From Panaeolus papilionaceus (taxonomy: Eukaryota; Basidiomycota; Agaricomycetes; Agaricales): a stretch of DNA of 64,000 nt. The DNA lies in contig JADNRZ010000038.1 of the NCBI GenBank assembly GCA_015501605.1, forward strand, positions 214,577 to 278,576, read 5' to 3'. The notes below the pieces were generated by a model. The model had not been told where the DNA came from, did no database searches, and worked only from the letters and a program-made list of their open reading frames with translations. Below, piece after piece: positions 33,610 to 44,644 of this stretch (its first letter is position 1; each line of letters opens with the position of its first letter). Made by a program: the position numbers and the translations under genes.

Positions 33610-34910
33610 ATGAAATTCACCATCTGGAAGTTCCTCCACGACCAGCTATCAGTGGTACCGCCAGTCACCCGAGATGACCTTTCTGGCAAGACTGTCGCCG
33701 TGATCGGTGCCAATGGGGGCATTGGATTCGAGGCTGCTAAGCATTTTGCTGAAATGAATCCTGGGAAGTTGATCTTGGGATGTCGGGATAGGAAGAGGGG
33801 AGAGGACGCGCTTGAAAGTAAGTCATATTTAGTGCTCATGCTTTCAAGGCGCCATTGCCTTGTGGCACTGTTATTGACGATATGGGTTATTTTGATAGGT
33901 ATCAAGCAGGCTACCGGGCTGAAAACAGGAGAGGTTTGGTTGATTGATCTGAAGAGCTTTGCTTCAGTCAATGCGTTCGCTGAGAGGTTTGACAAGGAAG
34001 ATGAGAGGCTTGATATTTTGGTTGCGAACGCTGCCATCTTAGCGTCGAAGGATATTGTCACCACTTCGGATGGATGGGAAGAGACGTGTGTATATTTGTC
34101 GGTTGAGGTTTACTTCTATGGGTTACTGACTCCGTTTTTCTGCTAAATTCAGCTTCCAAGTCAATAACATGTCCACGAACCTTGTTTCATTACTCCTTGT
34201 GCCTCGTTTGCTTCATACTGCTAACAAGTACAACACTGTTCCACGCCTAGTTGTCGTCGCCAGTGAAGTACACCATTTTACCAACCTATCTGAGAGGGTT
34301 ATCAACGCGAAGAAACCCTTCGAGGCTTTTGGTAAGGCCTCGCTGTGCGTTCCAGCAGATTTCAAAGGGGACCAGCGTTACTTCGATACCAAGCGTAAGT
34401 ACTTGTTTATTCCCCTGTCAAATACCGTCGGCTGATGCATCGCAGTTCTGAGTGTCTTTTTTGTTCGAGCGCTAAACGAGAGGCTTCAAGGTCAACCGCT
34501 CATCATCAACACCGTCAACCCAGGTTTCTGCTTATCCAACATCCGCAACGGGTTCACTGGGCTCCGCGCACTCTTTGACAAGATTATGGAGGCGCTGGTT
34601 GCGCGAACTGCTGAACAAGGCAGTCGGCAGTTGATCTGGGCTGCGTTGGCTGGAAAGACGGAGGCAGATTTGGAGCAAATGAGGGGCGCATATGTCAGTG
34701 CGATTGCTGTGGAGGAGCCGAGTGACTTTGTGATTAGTCCTGAGGGAAAGGCATTCCAGGATAGATTATGGGTGCGTTGTTTTGTTTCTTCTCGGTGCAC
34801 CTGGGTTTAATGAACTGGAACAGGATGACATGTTGGTGGAGTTGTACTCTGTCAACCCGAAGATCCAAGATATCACGGCCTCTTATTTCAAGAACTCGAA
34901 AGCGGTCTGA
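33610..34910 (+). CDS. short-chain dehydrogenase/reductase
   Basis: Exons 33610-33817, 33899-34085, 34153-34394, 34446-34771 and 34824-34910 give 349 residues with agreeing phases. It is a classical Rossmann oxidoreductase of the retinol-dehydrogenase / WW-oxidoreductase-like type: GANGGIG at 33-39 binds NAD(P), LDILVANAAI follows as the NAG-like strand, and Tyr208-X3-Lys212 (RYFDTK) is the catalytic pair, interrupted by an intron right after the Lys. An Arg in LGCRDR after the second strand suggests NADP preference, as inference. The region between Ala-rich helix and C-terminus (LIINTVNPGFCLS) is the usual PG motif. No signal peptide. The substrate is unknown. Complete, unlike the dehydrogenase gene just upstream. 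Confidence 0.85.
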
Positions 34911-36030
34911 CGATTCTATTTTTGCTACAACGTTATTTTGGACTATTTCTGAATTAGTACCCTTCTACTTGTATATATAGGGCGTTGGAATCAATTTCAT
35001 GTCAAGCGTGGATATAATGGCATTCTGAAATAGAAAACAAGGGCGGAGATGCTTGAGCGGACGATTAAACAAGTGCATAATAAACACACATAAGTACATT
35101 CATTCCGTTTGTTTAAAATCCTCACGAATAACAAGAGACACCGATACGGCAATCCTTGATGAAAGGGCCATCTAAATCCCTTGGACATGGTAAAATTCCC
35201 AACAGAGTCTGGCGAGCCTCGAGGCAGAACACGAGGCTGCAGGAGTGATTTAGATTATCCATATCCATCCTAAGCGACTATATGGTCCTAAAACACGAGT
35301 ATGAGCGCCCAAATTATTATTAAAAATAGTCATTTGAGCTGTATGAGGTGTAGAGACGAGGGAGGTAGGCGTCGAGATAACCCCGGATGGGAGAAGGAGC
35401 TTGCAAGGATGGGAACGAGGTCACGCGATGTGCGGCGTGCAAGCGAGAATTCGCTGGCTTTCGTACTTCCTCCTCCTGCCATCTTGACTTTACACTGATT
35501 TCACTGTTAACAACGTTTGTACATTACAACGTACTCGACGATACGACCGATATACACAGTCAACGTGTCTATTTGATATCTACGGCTCTGCCCGACAACC
35601 ACGACGAACGGCCGACTTCCGCTCTTTATAAGAACATTGACACGGAACGATGGCCTAGCACGATTGTATCGACGCTGAAAGAATTTTACGCCGACATTAT
35701 ACTTTCAAATTGACGTTTACGCTCACCATTACGACGGACTTTTACGCTTGACGGCTTCAACTGACGCGACGTTGACGACTTGACCACCACGTAACGGAAA
35801 TAAGTGGGATATCTCCTACGCACAACCACGACCAAAGACCACGCGTTTTCTCTTGATTATTCGAGGGGATTGACTGTCAAGGCTTGTCAGGACCATTATT
35901 GAATGCTCTATTGGTTTAAAGAGCATGAACACAAGCCGACAACGTCAGCATCACGCTCAACACATTTGACCATCTCCATCAGACAACACGACTCGGAATT
36001 TTACGAACAGGCAACGCAGGATACGCAGGA
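34911..36030. other. intergenic
   Basis: No gene supported. The part 35560-35800 is rich in ACG/CGAC words (TTTACGC, TTGACG) that recur irregularly. It may be an old LTR or repeat, but I see no clear ends. Confidence 0.35.
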
Positions 36031-36925
36031 ATGGCGACTGAGGTTGAGTTTGGAGAGAACGAGGATGCGTTTGGTATGTTGACTTTCTTGCCACATTTAC
36101 AACATTGCGCATTGTTTTTCGCCGAGTGCTTCACCTTCCACATAATATCCATTCTTTTAACTGAATACAGCACAATTCTAATGTATGAATTTGCTTTACA
36201 GAGCCCTCAGAGAATTGGGATGACGACTTCGAGTTTGATCCATCATCGTCGTCTGCCAACACCGCATCATCTTCTCAGGATATGACCATGGACAGGGCAG
36301 ACCCCACGCACGACGCTCAGATGGGCTTCCTCGTCCACCTGAGTCAGACAATCCTGTACCTCAGACTCCTAGGAAGCAGAGTACTGGTCCAGGTTCGACA
36401 TTGCTGAGCCGTATAGGAAGTGTTAAGAAGTGGGGGGTGAGGAGGAGAAGCAGAGGTGTTAGTGCTGCTCCTGAGAATCGGCAAGGTATTTTTTTTATTA
36501 TAAACTGTAGCATTTTATTGGGCAATACTAACGCGACCTTTATTTCAGAAGTTGCTATTTCTCCTGATTCACAGACTCATCCGACCAGTCAACCCACAAG
36601 TCCTGATGAGCCTCACCATGACCGAGGAAAAACGTCCAGACCTCAATCTTCACGTTCGTCAAACGCACACATGCACTCACAGCGCAACTCTATCAGCATC
36701 AACCCCTCCGCCTCAGGGTCTCCATCTTCCAACAATTGGTTTTTTCGGGGTGGTTCCAGTTCCAAGCATGCGCCATCGGATGATCGAGTCTCTCATGGAT
36801 CTCCCTCCGTTACGGTACATAGGAGCGGTAGTGTGGGGGGCGCAAGCCACAGAAGTCGAAGCCGAAGCCGAACAGGTAGTCGAGGAGGAACTGCAAGAGA
36901 TGGGATAGGGAAGGTCGCCTCACCA
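36031..36925 (+). pseudogene. N-terminal part of a Byr4/Bfa1-like septation regulator, frameshifted and truncated
   Basis: Exon 1 (36031-about 36074) and exon 2 join to give an acidic start with EPSENWDDDFEFDPS. Further on come LPRPPESDNPVPQTPRK and LLSRIGSVKKWGVRRRSRGV, then a Ser-rich part after another intron (36486-36548). The WDDDFE motif and the basic IGS-KKWG-RRR block are typical of fungal Byr4/Bfa1-like proteins, which act with Bub2/Cdc16 on the septation GTPase. The frame shifts by one between the acidic part and the LPRPPES block (about 36300-36320). The gene ends abruptly near 36925, where Copia sequence begins on the opposite strand; the conserved C-terminal half is absent from the window. 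Assignment by motif resemblance only. Confidence 0.55.
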
Positions 36926-37525
36926 CTGAATCTCACTATAGATGGTGGATTTGATGTGGGAGAGGGAGGGAAGGTGAGAGATCATGCAGGTAAGAGCCAG
37001 GACTTGGAATGTGTTTTTTGTGAGCTGGTTCCGGTATGCCTGCAATGCGAGATCGACAGCGGAGTTGAAAGATTTCAAGAGATTTTCGCCGTCCTCAAGT
37101 TCCGTGTAGAAAACCTGCTCAAGTAGGCTGAATTGGCTTACCGCCCCAGCATTCTCGTACTTGGCCTTAAGATTAGCCCAGAGTTTGGTCGCAGGGGACA
37201 TAGAGCGCACGTCCATGGCGCGCGCTTCGTCGCGATCCATCGCTGAGTCGATGTACAGGCGCGCCATGCGGTCATTGCTGGTCCAGTTACAGTGCGCTCG
37301 AGGTTCTGTGGCAGGGTCTGGGGAAGGTACGTTGCCGAGAATGTAGTCCCAGAGTCCAGAAAGACCTAATGCACCTTCTATGTCCCATTTCCAATCGCGC
37401 CAGTTCGCCTTTGACATCGAGAGTGGTGTGCCAGAGAATGCAGTTGGTGGGGACAAGGTGGTTATGGAAGCTCGAGAGCTATCCGTCTCTACGATGCGCG
37501 GCTTCGTTTCGGTATCTTCAGACAT
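36920..37525 (-). pseudogene. Copia gag-like fragment (UBN2/DUF4219 type)
   Basis: About 201 residues of the N-terminal gag-type region of Ty1/Copia elements: FSGTPLSMSKANWRDWKWD, the alternating W/Y helices (ALGLSGLWDYILG), DRMARLYIDSAMD, TKLWANLKAKYENAG and HLPSLSHIKSTIY. This corresponds to the N-terminal helical domain and most of the UBN2 region. The CCHC zinc knuckle and all enzymes that would follow are gone, and the reading frame runs out into unrelated sequence. No intron. Not functional on its own. Confidence 0.7.
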
Positions 37526-37723
37526 GGCTTGGAGAGTTTAGGAGTGGGATTTGGGGCAAGTGGGAGAGTTTGGATATGAAAGGGATTTGGGACGGTGTTG
37601 TGATTGGACGCGGGTTGTGCGTGATAAGATGGACGCGGGATACTTATGCGTGATAAGATAAGATTCTCGGGATGAAAGACTTCGTGCTACTGCTTTGTTC
37701 AGTGGCGGTAAAGGCCCATAACC

Positions 37724-38017
37724 TGTTGAAGTGGGTACCCCTAGAGAACTGTAGAATAGAACAATATACTACAGGTGAATCAGTCCGATGTCCGAGAAGA
37801 ATGAAAAGAAGGAAGTGGCTCACCTCAGTTGTAGTATAACGAGCTGAGGTGTCCAGGAAGAAGTGTACGGATTCATATACTACGTTGTACTACAAAGGCC
37901 GTTTGTACACTAAGATTGTCCGTCCGTTAAATAAAGAGTGAAAGAATAAGATGGATCAGAGACATCCCGTCTCCAATCCGTTGATCCGTCAGTGTCCCTG
38001 AGATTACAGTCTCAACA
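37724..38017 (-). repeat. Copia long terminal repeat
   Basis: Bounded by the inverted hexamers TGTTGA (37724-37729) and TCAACA (38012-38017), 294 bp. Contains AATAAAGAG-type signals on the plus strand near 37930. The partner LTR is not in the window. Confidence 0.6.
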
Positions 38018-38468
38018 ACGACGACATGGTGTGGAGCGAGTCGGGTTCGGGAAGCATGCCGCTTGTGAGCATGTAGTATGAGACAGCCATTACAAGTCCA
38101 AGTCGACGAACGAGATTGGTAATGTAGACGGTGATGCCGACAAGAAGGGAGAGGAGGAGTGCGTTGGCAAAGAGGGACTCGTTAATGACGGCAGCCCGAG
38201 CTTTTGCTGGCTCTCGGTTCCATGAGCTGAGCTCGCTGATCGCGCTGATCAGATGTGTGCTAATCCTGTGAGATATATAGATATGGTGAGCACGAAATGA
38301 TGAAAATGGCAAAAAAAAAAAAAAGAGACATACCTGAAAATGCGATCAAAAGGGCAAAATATTGTTGTGAGCGACTACTGAATGAGTATCCTGATGGGAT
38401 GATTTAGAGAGAAGAACGAGCGAGCCGCCTGCTGCTGCGCTCAGAGGAAGAAAACTAGCAGCAGACAT
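38004..38468 (-). CDS. small membrane protein, stop codon provided by the Copia LTR
   Basis: Read from an ATG at 38468 (MSAASFLPLSAAAGGS), with one clear intron (GTATGT donor near 38333 to CACAG near 38275) and probably a second very short intron before it (about 38370-38410). The start and exon 1 are therefore uncertain. The second half encodes one or two hydrophobic segments, NESLFANALLLSLLVGITVY and LGLVMAVSYYMLTSG, separated by NLVRR, so an integral membrane protein is likely. The last five codons and the stop (38004-38006) lie inside the LTR (37724-38017): the LTR inserted into the 3' end of the gene and supplies its C-terminus. No family recognised. Confidence 0.5.
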
Positions 38469-38968
38469 GTTCCCTGGTTGGAACATCCACCACTAGCAAC
38501 CAACCCATTGACAGCAGACAAAAGACTCGTCCATGGAAAAAGAGTAAGAGGGGAAGGGGGACGAGGGGGAGATGTAGCGGCGACATTGGGAGACAAACAA
38601 AAGCCATTACGGATTTCGAAATTCGGTGCATTCCGAGTGTGCCTTGAAAACGGCGTCCTGGCTTGATGCGGCTTGCAAGGCAGCCAACGGCGATGGGCTA
38701 AAGGGAGCGAGACAGGCACGACAGTGAACCTGCCGATGTGCTGAAGCCTCGTTCACCGTCGAGCCTAGGCTCGTGCACCAGCTCGTACCCTCACAATATT
38801 TATCATGTGATCGGGTGACGAACAAACTGGTTCGCGAGTCTAAGAAGAGTGGATTGAACTGAGACTGGTTGTCGCTCAACGCCTAAACTCCTTCTCTGCG
38901 AAAATCAGTCGTCGGAATCATCTTTATCTCCGTTTAACTACACCACATCAGAAACTATTCTTGTATCG
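38469..38968. other. intergenic between divergent genes
   Basis: No gene supported. This 500-bp segment must hold the promoters of the membrane-protein gene (minus) and of small-protein paralogue E (plus). Confidence 0.4.
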
Positions 38969-39574
38969 ATGTCGTAAGTCCCTCATTGCTCCTTCTTACT
39001 TCAATCAACCACATAATACTACTGTTATTCAAAAAGAAGCTCAGAGCAGGTTCCGCCGACTGTTCGTGACTGCAGGTATGCATGTCACTACCACTACACA
39101 CCCATGCCACTCATATACACTCACAGAAAGGGCCTTCAAGCACATGTTGATTACATACCTGGTCCCTTGGAGTGCCCCGGAGTGTATAATAGGAAACCTT
39201 CAAAGGGGCCCATCATGCGGAGGCTTGTCTATGCTATTCCCCTTGAAAGAGAGGAGATCGATAGGTTCATTTTGAAGTACTGGCCTGGTTCCATTCCTCC
39301 AAATGCGCAGCATCACCCAAAGTTCTCGCAGTTCCTTCGTAACTTTCCTGGTCGTCCTGAAGAAACAAAGCTCATCACACTTATCCACGTTTGTCTGCCT
39401 AATACTCCAGTCAAATGGGATACACTTGCCGTGGTCTTGGGCACTAACTTCACTCCGGAAGCTGTGGAGAAGGCTGAGAACTGCGAAGACGTGGTCAGGA
39501 AGATTCACAAGTACTTTGAGATGGACAGAGAGGCAGGATGGTATCCTTTCACTGATTTCCTGCGCGATGATTAG
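38969..39574 (+). CDS. small lineage-specific protein, paralogue E
   Basis: Exons 38969-38973, 39037-39075 and 39127-39574 give 163 residues. As in A and C the first coding exon is five bases (ATGTC), so this unusual structure is shared by dispersed members. The conserved blocks are intact: HVDYIPGPLECPGVYNRKP, RLVYAIPLEREEID, LKYWPGSIPPN, FLRNFPGRPEETKL, LAVVLGTNFTPEAVEKAE and IHKYFEMDREAGWYPF. The N-terminal exon 2 product is shorter and lacks the Ser-Asp repeats of A and C. It resembles truncated copy B most (VYNRKPSK, GRQA/GLQA at the exon 3 start). Function unknown. It lies 26 kb from the other four, so the family is both clustered and dispersed. Confidence 0.62.
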
Positions 39575-40859
39575 TAGGTCATTTTTGGTTACTTTCTCGA
39601 TTCAATGATTTGACGGTTGAGATATTAGTGAATAGATCATCTCAACACGTTTCTGCATTTCTTTTTCTTTCCAAACCTCCCTCTTTCACTTCTCTGCTTA
39701 ATTATGTTCACTTCCCCCAACCATTGATATGCCATATCACGTTGCTTTGTCTCTGGTGTACTTTTTTATCTACTCGGGCTGATCATCACAGTATCACAGA
39801 CTTTACCAATCTCTTGCTTATTTTGATAAATAAATTTTTAATTGATGGTGGTACATGATCACCTAAATCCTTATAGCTAAAAGCCATGCTGTCGGAGTCA
39901 CGAAAGTTGGATTGAACATTGAACAACAACCGCAGCATTCACACAGACAGGGTCTGAACCCGACAACATCCAACAACATTTCCTGGCGCGTCGGCAACAC
40001 TCAGGACCACCAAAGGGCCATGAAAAGCAGTGTAGGGTGTTCATGGAGGTGATACAGGAAGAGCAAGGTCCATTGCTGTCACCCCTACTCCTCCTGAATC
40101 ATAAGAATGGAAGCGTAAATGCGCTGGAATTAAATTATGAGAGCTGCATCGTGAGTGGTGCGCCATTGAATTGACTGGGGCAGCAACAGAATGTATCCCT
40201 CATACATCCAATAGTGTTTCTGAAGAGCACAAGGGCGGGACAAAGGTGATGACATGGGAGTGATCTGACAGGGAAAAAATTGTTTTAATTGGGTAACAGA
40301 ATTGGGGTAGCAGTGTGGATGTGGTGGAGATGGATGAGGGATGAGGGATCATTTGGAGTGCGCTGGGGTCGAGTAAAGCACATTGGGTGCATCAGCAAAC
40401 CTTGTCTGGGCTACGGAGCACTACGTAGCGCTATGTAGCACTGTAGTGCTGTAGCAAGGGTACCCGTTTACGTAGCCATCACTGGGCGCTGCGTAGTGCC
40501 GAGTAGTGGACCCTGGTCAATCAGTAGCACTTCATAGCGTCCCCATGTCATTCCGTAATGCTCCAATGCTCTCATGGCTGCATTCGTATTGATCCCAACA
40601 TACTTGGGAGCTCTCCGAAGTTGTGGGTGTGTAATCCAGATGACCACCTATATCCTTTGAAGCTCTCCGAAGATGTAACCTGTGCTTATTGATCCATTGC
40701 CAACAGTACATACTTCGAAAACCAGCCATTAGTAGACCAAAATAAGCAGTATTATCATTATTTATGAGGTACTATATAACATCAATTCAACTATTGAACT
40801 ACACAAGGAGGTGAGAGAAAGTGGATAAACGGTTGCAAGAGTGATAAAATTATAGTCTA
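39575..40859. other. intergenic with GTAGC/GCTAC-rich repeat
   Basis: No gene supported. 40420-40510 contains overlapping GTAGC, GCTAC and TACGTAGC words (for example CTACGTAGCGCTATGTAGCAC). Confidence 0.4.
40420..40510. repeat. TACGTAGC/GTAGCGCTA short repeat cluster
   Basis: At least eight GTAG or CTAC words in 90 bases, many forming local palindromes such as TAGCGCTA. It is not a regular tandem array. Confidence 0.55.
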
Positions 40860-43800
40860 ATCCAGGTCAATGGGAATAACCCTTCCATTAGGTTCTTCAA
40901 CAGGTTCAAGCAATGCCCTGATTGCGAATTTGTCAGACATCTTCATGTACATCATAATTAGTAATCACTTACATTCCCGCTGCAGCCCAGCTATGTCGCA
41001 AGTTAAGCAATTTTTTCCTGTGGTATTCATCATTGTGCACCTCTTCAATTGCTTTTACTAAGTTGCCATAGGTGCCCATATAGCCCTTGGCGTCAAAAGG
41101 AAGATTCCTTTGTCTGCCAATGGCGAGATATTCCTCAAGACAGGCTACAATCTACAACAGATGAGACAGAATTAGTTAATGAGTAAAAAACACATACAGC
41201 TGTTGCAACCAGAGCAATGGCTCTAAGAGGTACTTCTTGAGAAAAGTCATCCAGGAATGAACGTGCGACTGCATCAGGCTTGCCATAGAAGAATTGTTGA
41301 ATGACATGACCAATGCATGGATGAGCGAAGTTATTGGTTTTTCCCTACAGTATCTCAAAGAAGTGTTAGTCAATAGCCAGAGTTGACAACAAAAGAAAAC
41401 GATGAAAAATACCAAGCTATCCTTTTCAAGACCATGGTGAAAAGTTCCATCATCCAACATTGTCTTCACTCTTTCAATGACAGCATCAAATACGGCCAAT
41501 TGATTTCCTTCGTATTCGTCAGGTATGACATCCTTGTAGAACATTGGGATAATGGGGCGAACATAATCTTTCAATTCTCCTCGGAATGTGGACGCCTCCT
41601 GAAATATCTGTGGAATCTCATTAGTGAAAAAATGAATGAAAAAAACAATATCATGAAGCGTTGTACCAGAATCCACATGTGACGATTAACCTGGAACTCT
41701 AAAATACTGATTAGTATAGGTAGGATAGTTTAAAAATAGGCATACCATCATTGAACACAACACCTTCATTTTTGTAATGAAGAAGACGGGTGTTGAGAAT
41801 TGCCTTGACAAAATGGATGTCATTTTGATGCGAAGGCCACACATTACCAATAGCCAGATTACGGCGCCAATGCAGCTTGCTCGAAGCCAAGGCCATCTTC
41901 CAAGGACCATGATAGAATGCTAGGGTGGTAGGCGAGCATATGCCAGAGTGACATGAATTCCTTGGTGCTCTTTTAGGGCAGTCATCGGTGTTGTCATCTT
42001 CTTCGATTTGAGCACCTTCATCCTTGTCATCACAGTCTTCATCAACAGCTTGTTCCCCAAATGGGTCTTCCTCGATGTTGCGGATAAGGCGGTTCAAGAC
42101 ATCTTGTTGTTGGGCAACTTCGGCAAGGTGTTCTTCTTGAGGAGGACAGCGAGCCTGATTTCAGGCACAATAATCATCAAGAACATCAATTTGCTTGGAG
42201 GGCATGATAAATGTTAGATCCCAATATTAATTGAACAGTACTCACATCATTAGGGACAGGTGCGTTCAATGGCTGCTCATCCCTGGCTAAGAGTAAGAGG
42301 AGTAAGCAAAAATAGATCTTGAAACGAGGTATGGAAAGACAAATATACATACCAGCATCATCAAGGACATCATCATTATTCTCATAGTCCTGGAAGTTCT
42401 CGTCCTCGTCATCCTGGATGTTCTCGTCCTCGCCGTCCTTGACGTTCTTGTCCTTGTCCTCGCCGTCCTTGACGTTCTTGTCCTCGTCATCCTGGATGTT
42501 CTCATCCTCGTCCTGATGCTCCTTGTAGTCCTGGTTGTAATCAAAGTCGTCTACAGACACAAGGGTCAGGCAGACAAAAAATGGAATAAATAGAATACTA
42601 GTCACCACTGAATTCATATGGTTTATAGATGTCATTATGTGTACGTCCCCCATCCCAGTTGACTTCTTTGCATTGCATAGTGTTTTTGTCGTCGTTTTCA
42701 TCATCGTTTTCAGACTCTGAATCTGGTACTAAATATCGCTGCCCAATTCTCTTGTGCATTACTTCTGCCTTCCTCTGGCCTGGGATGAGCTTGCAACCTG
42801 CTAGAGATATAGACTTATAAGTAGGTATAGATGAACAGATGAATATGCCAACCAATGGGATCATGCATGACTGTGTTCTCATTATTGTCCTCATGAGTTG
42901 AAGTATGTGTGGTGCACATTGCTTCAATATTTTGGCAAGGGCCAGTTACTGGTGTTCCAAGTTGGAGAGAGGATGTGCCTGAGGGTTGGCAAGAGGTGTG
43001 CGACAGGTCAGGTATTTGTGATGAAGGAGGCGGTGGAGCAACTGTTGATTTCAAAGGTACATTGGAAAACGGGTTGATGGATGTCAAGCCTGTGGTCATT
43101 CTGTTACCAGGAGTTGCACTGTTCTTCTGTATGGCGAGTTAGGCTGGTGGAAAAAAATGAAAGTCAAGAAGTCACACCTCGGCAGGGAGAGCAACTCTCT
43201 GCTTCTTAGCAGGAGGGGCCATGCTGTTGACTGGTGCATCCTCTGGTATATCAAACAAATCAGCATCCAGAGTAGCGCTTGGTTTGCGTTTATGTCTCTG
43301 CATCTTCGCCATGGTGCGCATTAAATCCCCCCCAATGACCTCAGAGTCCTTGTTCAGTTTGTCGATGCAACTGACTCTCTGACGTTTCAGACGTCCCAGA
43401 AGATCATTGGTGGCGATGACATTTGCTTCATCACTGTGTTGCACTGCTGGATTGGCTGCTTGTTGTTGATTTCCTAAAAATATTGTTAACAAGGCTGAAT
43501 CCCAATTTGTCAGATGGTGGTATGATACTCACCATCTGCAGTAGTGGATAGAGGACCAGGCCTTGACTTCTGTCTTGCCCTTTTGTCCACAACTCTAGTA
43601 GCATCAGCTGGTGGGTCTTGAGAAGCTACCAGTTGATTTTCTAAGGGAGTTTCTTCAAAAAAAGAAGCGAAAATGGGCACAGAAAAAAAAAGAACTTGCC
43701 TTTGTCCACCTGGCGTTTATGGAGAGCAGAACCTGTTGTGGTAGATACAAGAAGTTTGAGTACAGCTACCTCTAAAACAGGTCTGTACTTGCCTTTCAGT

Positions 43801-43874
43801 ACATGGGGTGCTTGTGCACTCTTTGTAAGATTAGTAGGCAGGTTTTCCTTGGGACCAGTAGACTTTTTAGCCAT
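40860..43874 (-). CDS. DUF6532-domain protein with acidic repeat linker (multi-exon, borders approximate)
   Basis: A long intron-rich gene read from the ATG at 43874 (MAKKSTGPKENLP). The N-terminal part is basic and Pro/Ser-rich. The middle contains a Glu/Asp/Lys repeat (42340-42530; units of the form DEDENIQDDEDKNVKDGED). The C-terminal third fits the DUF6532 domain of mushroom proteins: FRGELKDYVRPIIPMFY, an insertion with DEYEGNQLAVFDAVIERV, FAHPCIGHVIQQFFYG, VPLRAIALVATA and IVACLEEYLAIG, then YMGTYGNLVKAIEEV. Function is unknown for the whole family. At least nine introns are needed and I have not resolved each; around 42160-42180 one frame has a stop unless spliced, so a lesion is possible. 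The end near 40860 is an estimate. Confidence 0.55.
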
Positions 43875-44099
43875 GATGAGTTAGTGTTTCGAGGGTAGGG
43901 TTCTTGAGTTAATTAAGAAAAAATACGTTGAGTTGAAGAAATGCATTGGGGGATGGGTTGGAACCATACTTATGTTAGGCATACCCTGAACCATCCCTGA
44001 CTTGGAATTACGCATTTGGGGATCATTGCAGAAACTCAGAGAACATTGCGAACCTGACTCAGCGCAACCAAGGAAAATAGCCTCTAAAGTGAAGTTCAA

Positions 44100-44629
44100 T
44101 TGAAATGCAAGAAAATGACAACAAACATTGAATTATAACTAATCCAAAACTATAGAAATGGGGTGTCCTTCCTCTCCAGCAATTGTTACTGTGTCTATGA
44201 AAGTCATGAATTGAAGAGGACAAGGAGGACATAAAAACAGTCACTAAAAGATTGAGTAACTTGATAATTAATAGGGCATGGTTCAATGGAGACTGGTATC
44301 CTATATCCTGATGCACCAATAGCATAGTACAATTGCCCAAGCTGAAGATCCAGAGTAGCCAGCCTTTGTTCAACCTGACGAAGGGCATCAACTGCAACTT
44401 TGAGTTGTTGGACTATGCCTTGCTTTTCCTCAAGGTGCTGTTCCTGCAGTGTCTGTGCAGCAGACAGCAATTGAGTGACATCATTCTCGCTTTGTAAAAG
44501 GAATGGCTCGCACTGCAGTTATAACAGTAAGAGAATGAAATACGCCACATAAACGAAAAAGATACTTACCAGTGATTGATCAACAGAGCAGTCATTTGGG
44601 AGCGTGCTATTTGGCACACTGTGGGCCAT
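44100..44629 (-). CDS. short coiled-coil protein abutting the KDZ element
   Basis: Exon 1 is 44629-44570 (starting MAHSVPNSTLPNDC) and exon 2 starts at 44512. It encodes a strongly helical stretch (LLSAAQTLQEQHLEEKQGIVQQ and VDALRQVEQRLATLDLQL) with heptad spacing of Leu, so a coiled coil is likely; it ends GASGYRIPVSIEPCPINY. The 3' exons are unresolved because the donor near 44273 does not join cleanly, and it may continue to about 44100. The start codon lies only 15 bp from the left end of the 15.5-kb transposon, so the insertion removed or replaced the promoter. Function unknown; it may belong with the DUF6532 gene downstream. Confidence 0.4.
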
Positions 44630-44644
44630 ATTGAGGTAATAGAT

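Larger units (their letters stand above)
36920..38017 (-). mobile_element. truncated Ty1/Copia retrotransposon (5' LTR, primer site and gag part)
   Basis: In minus orientation: an LTR of 294 bp (38017 down to 37724) with ends TGTTGA...TCAACA, then GGTTATGGGCC directly after it, which fits a primer-binding site, then about 200 bp of leader, then the gag-type frame (37525-36920). Everything downstream (protease, integrase, reverse transcriptase, 3' LTR) is missing. The break point coincides with the break in the Byr4-like gene. Confidence 0.65.

Noticed and set aside
35560..35800. ACG-rich region considered as a gypsy LTR
   Set aside because: No TG...CA borders or partner copy could be found by eye.
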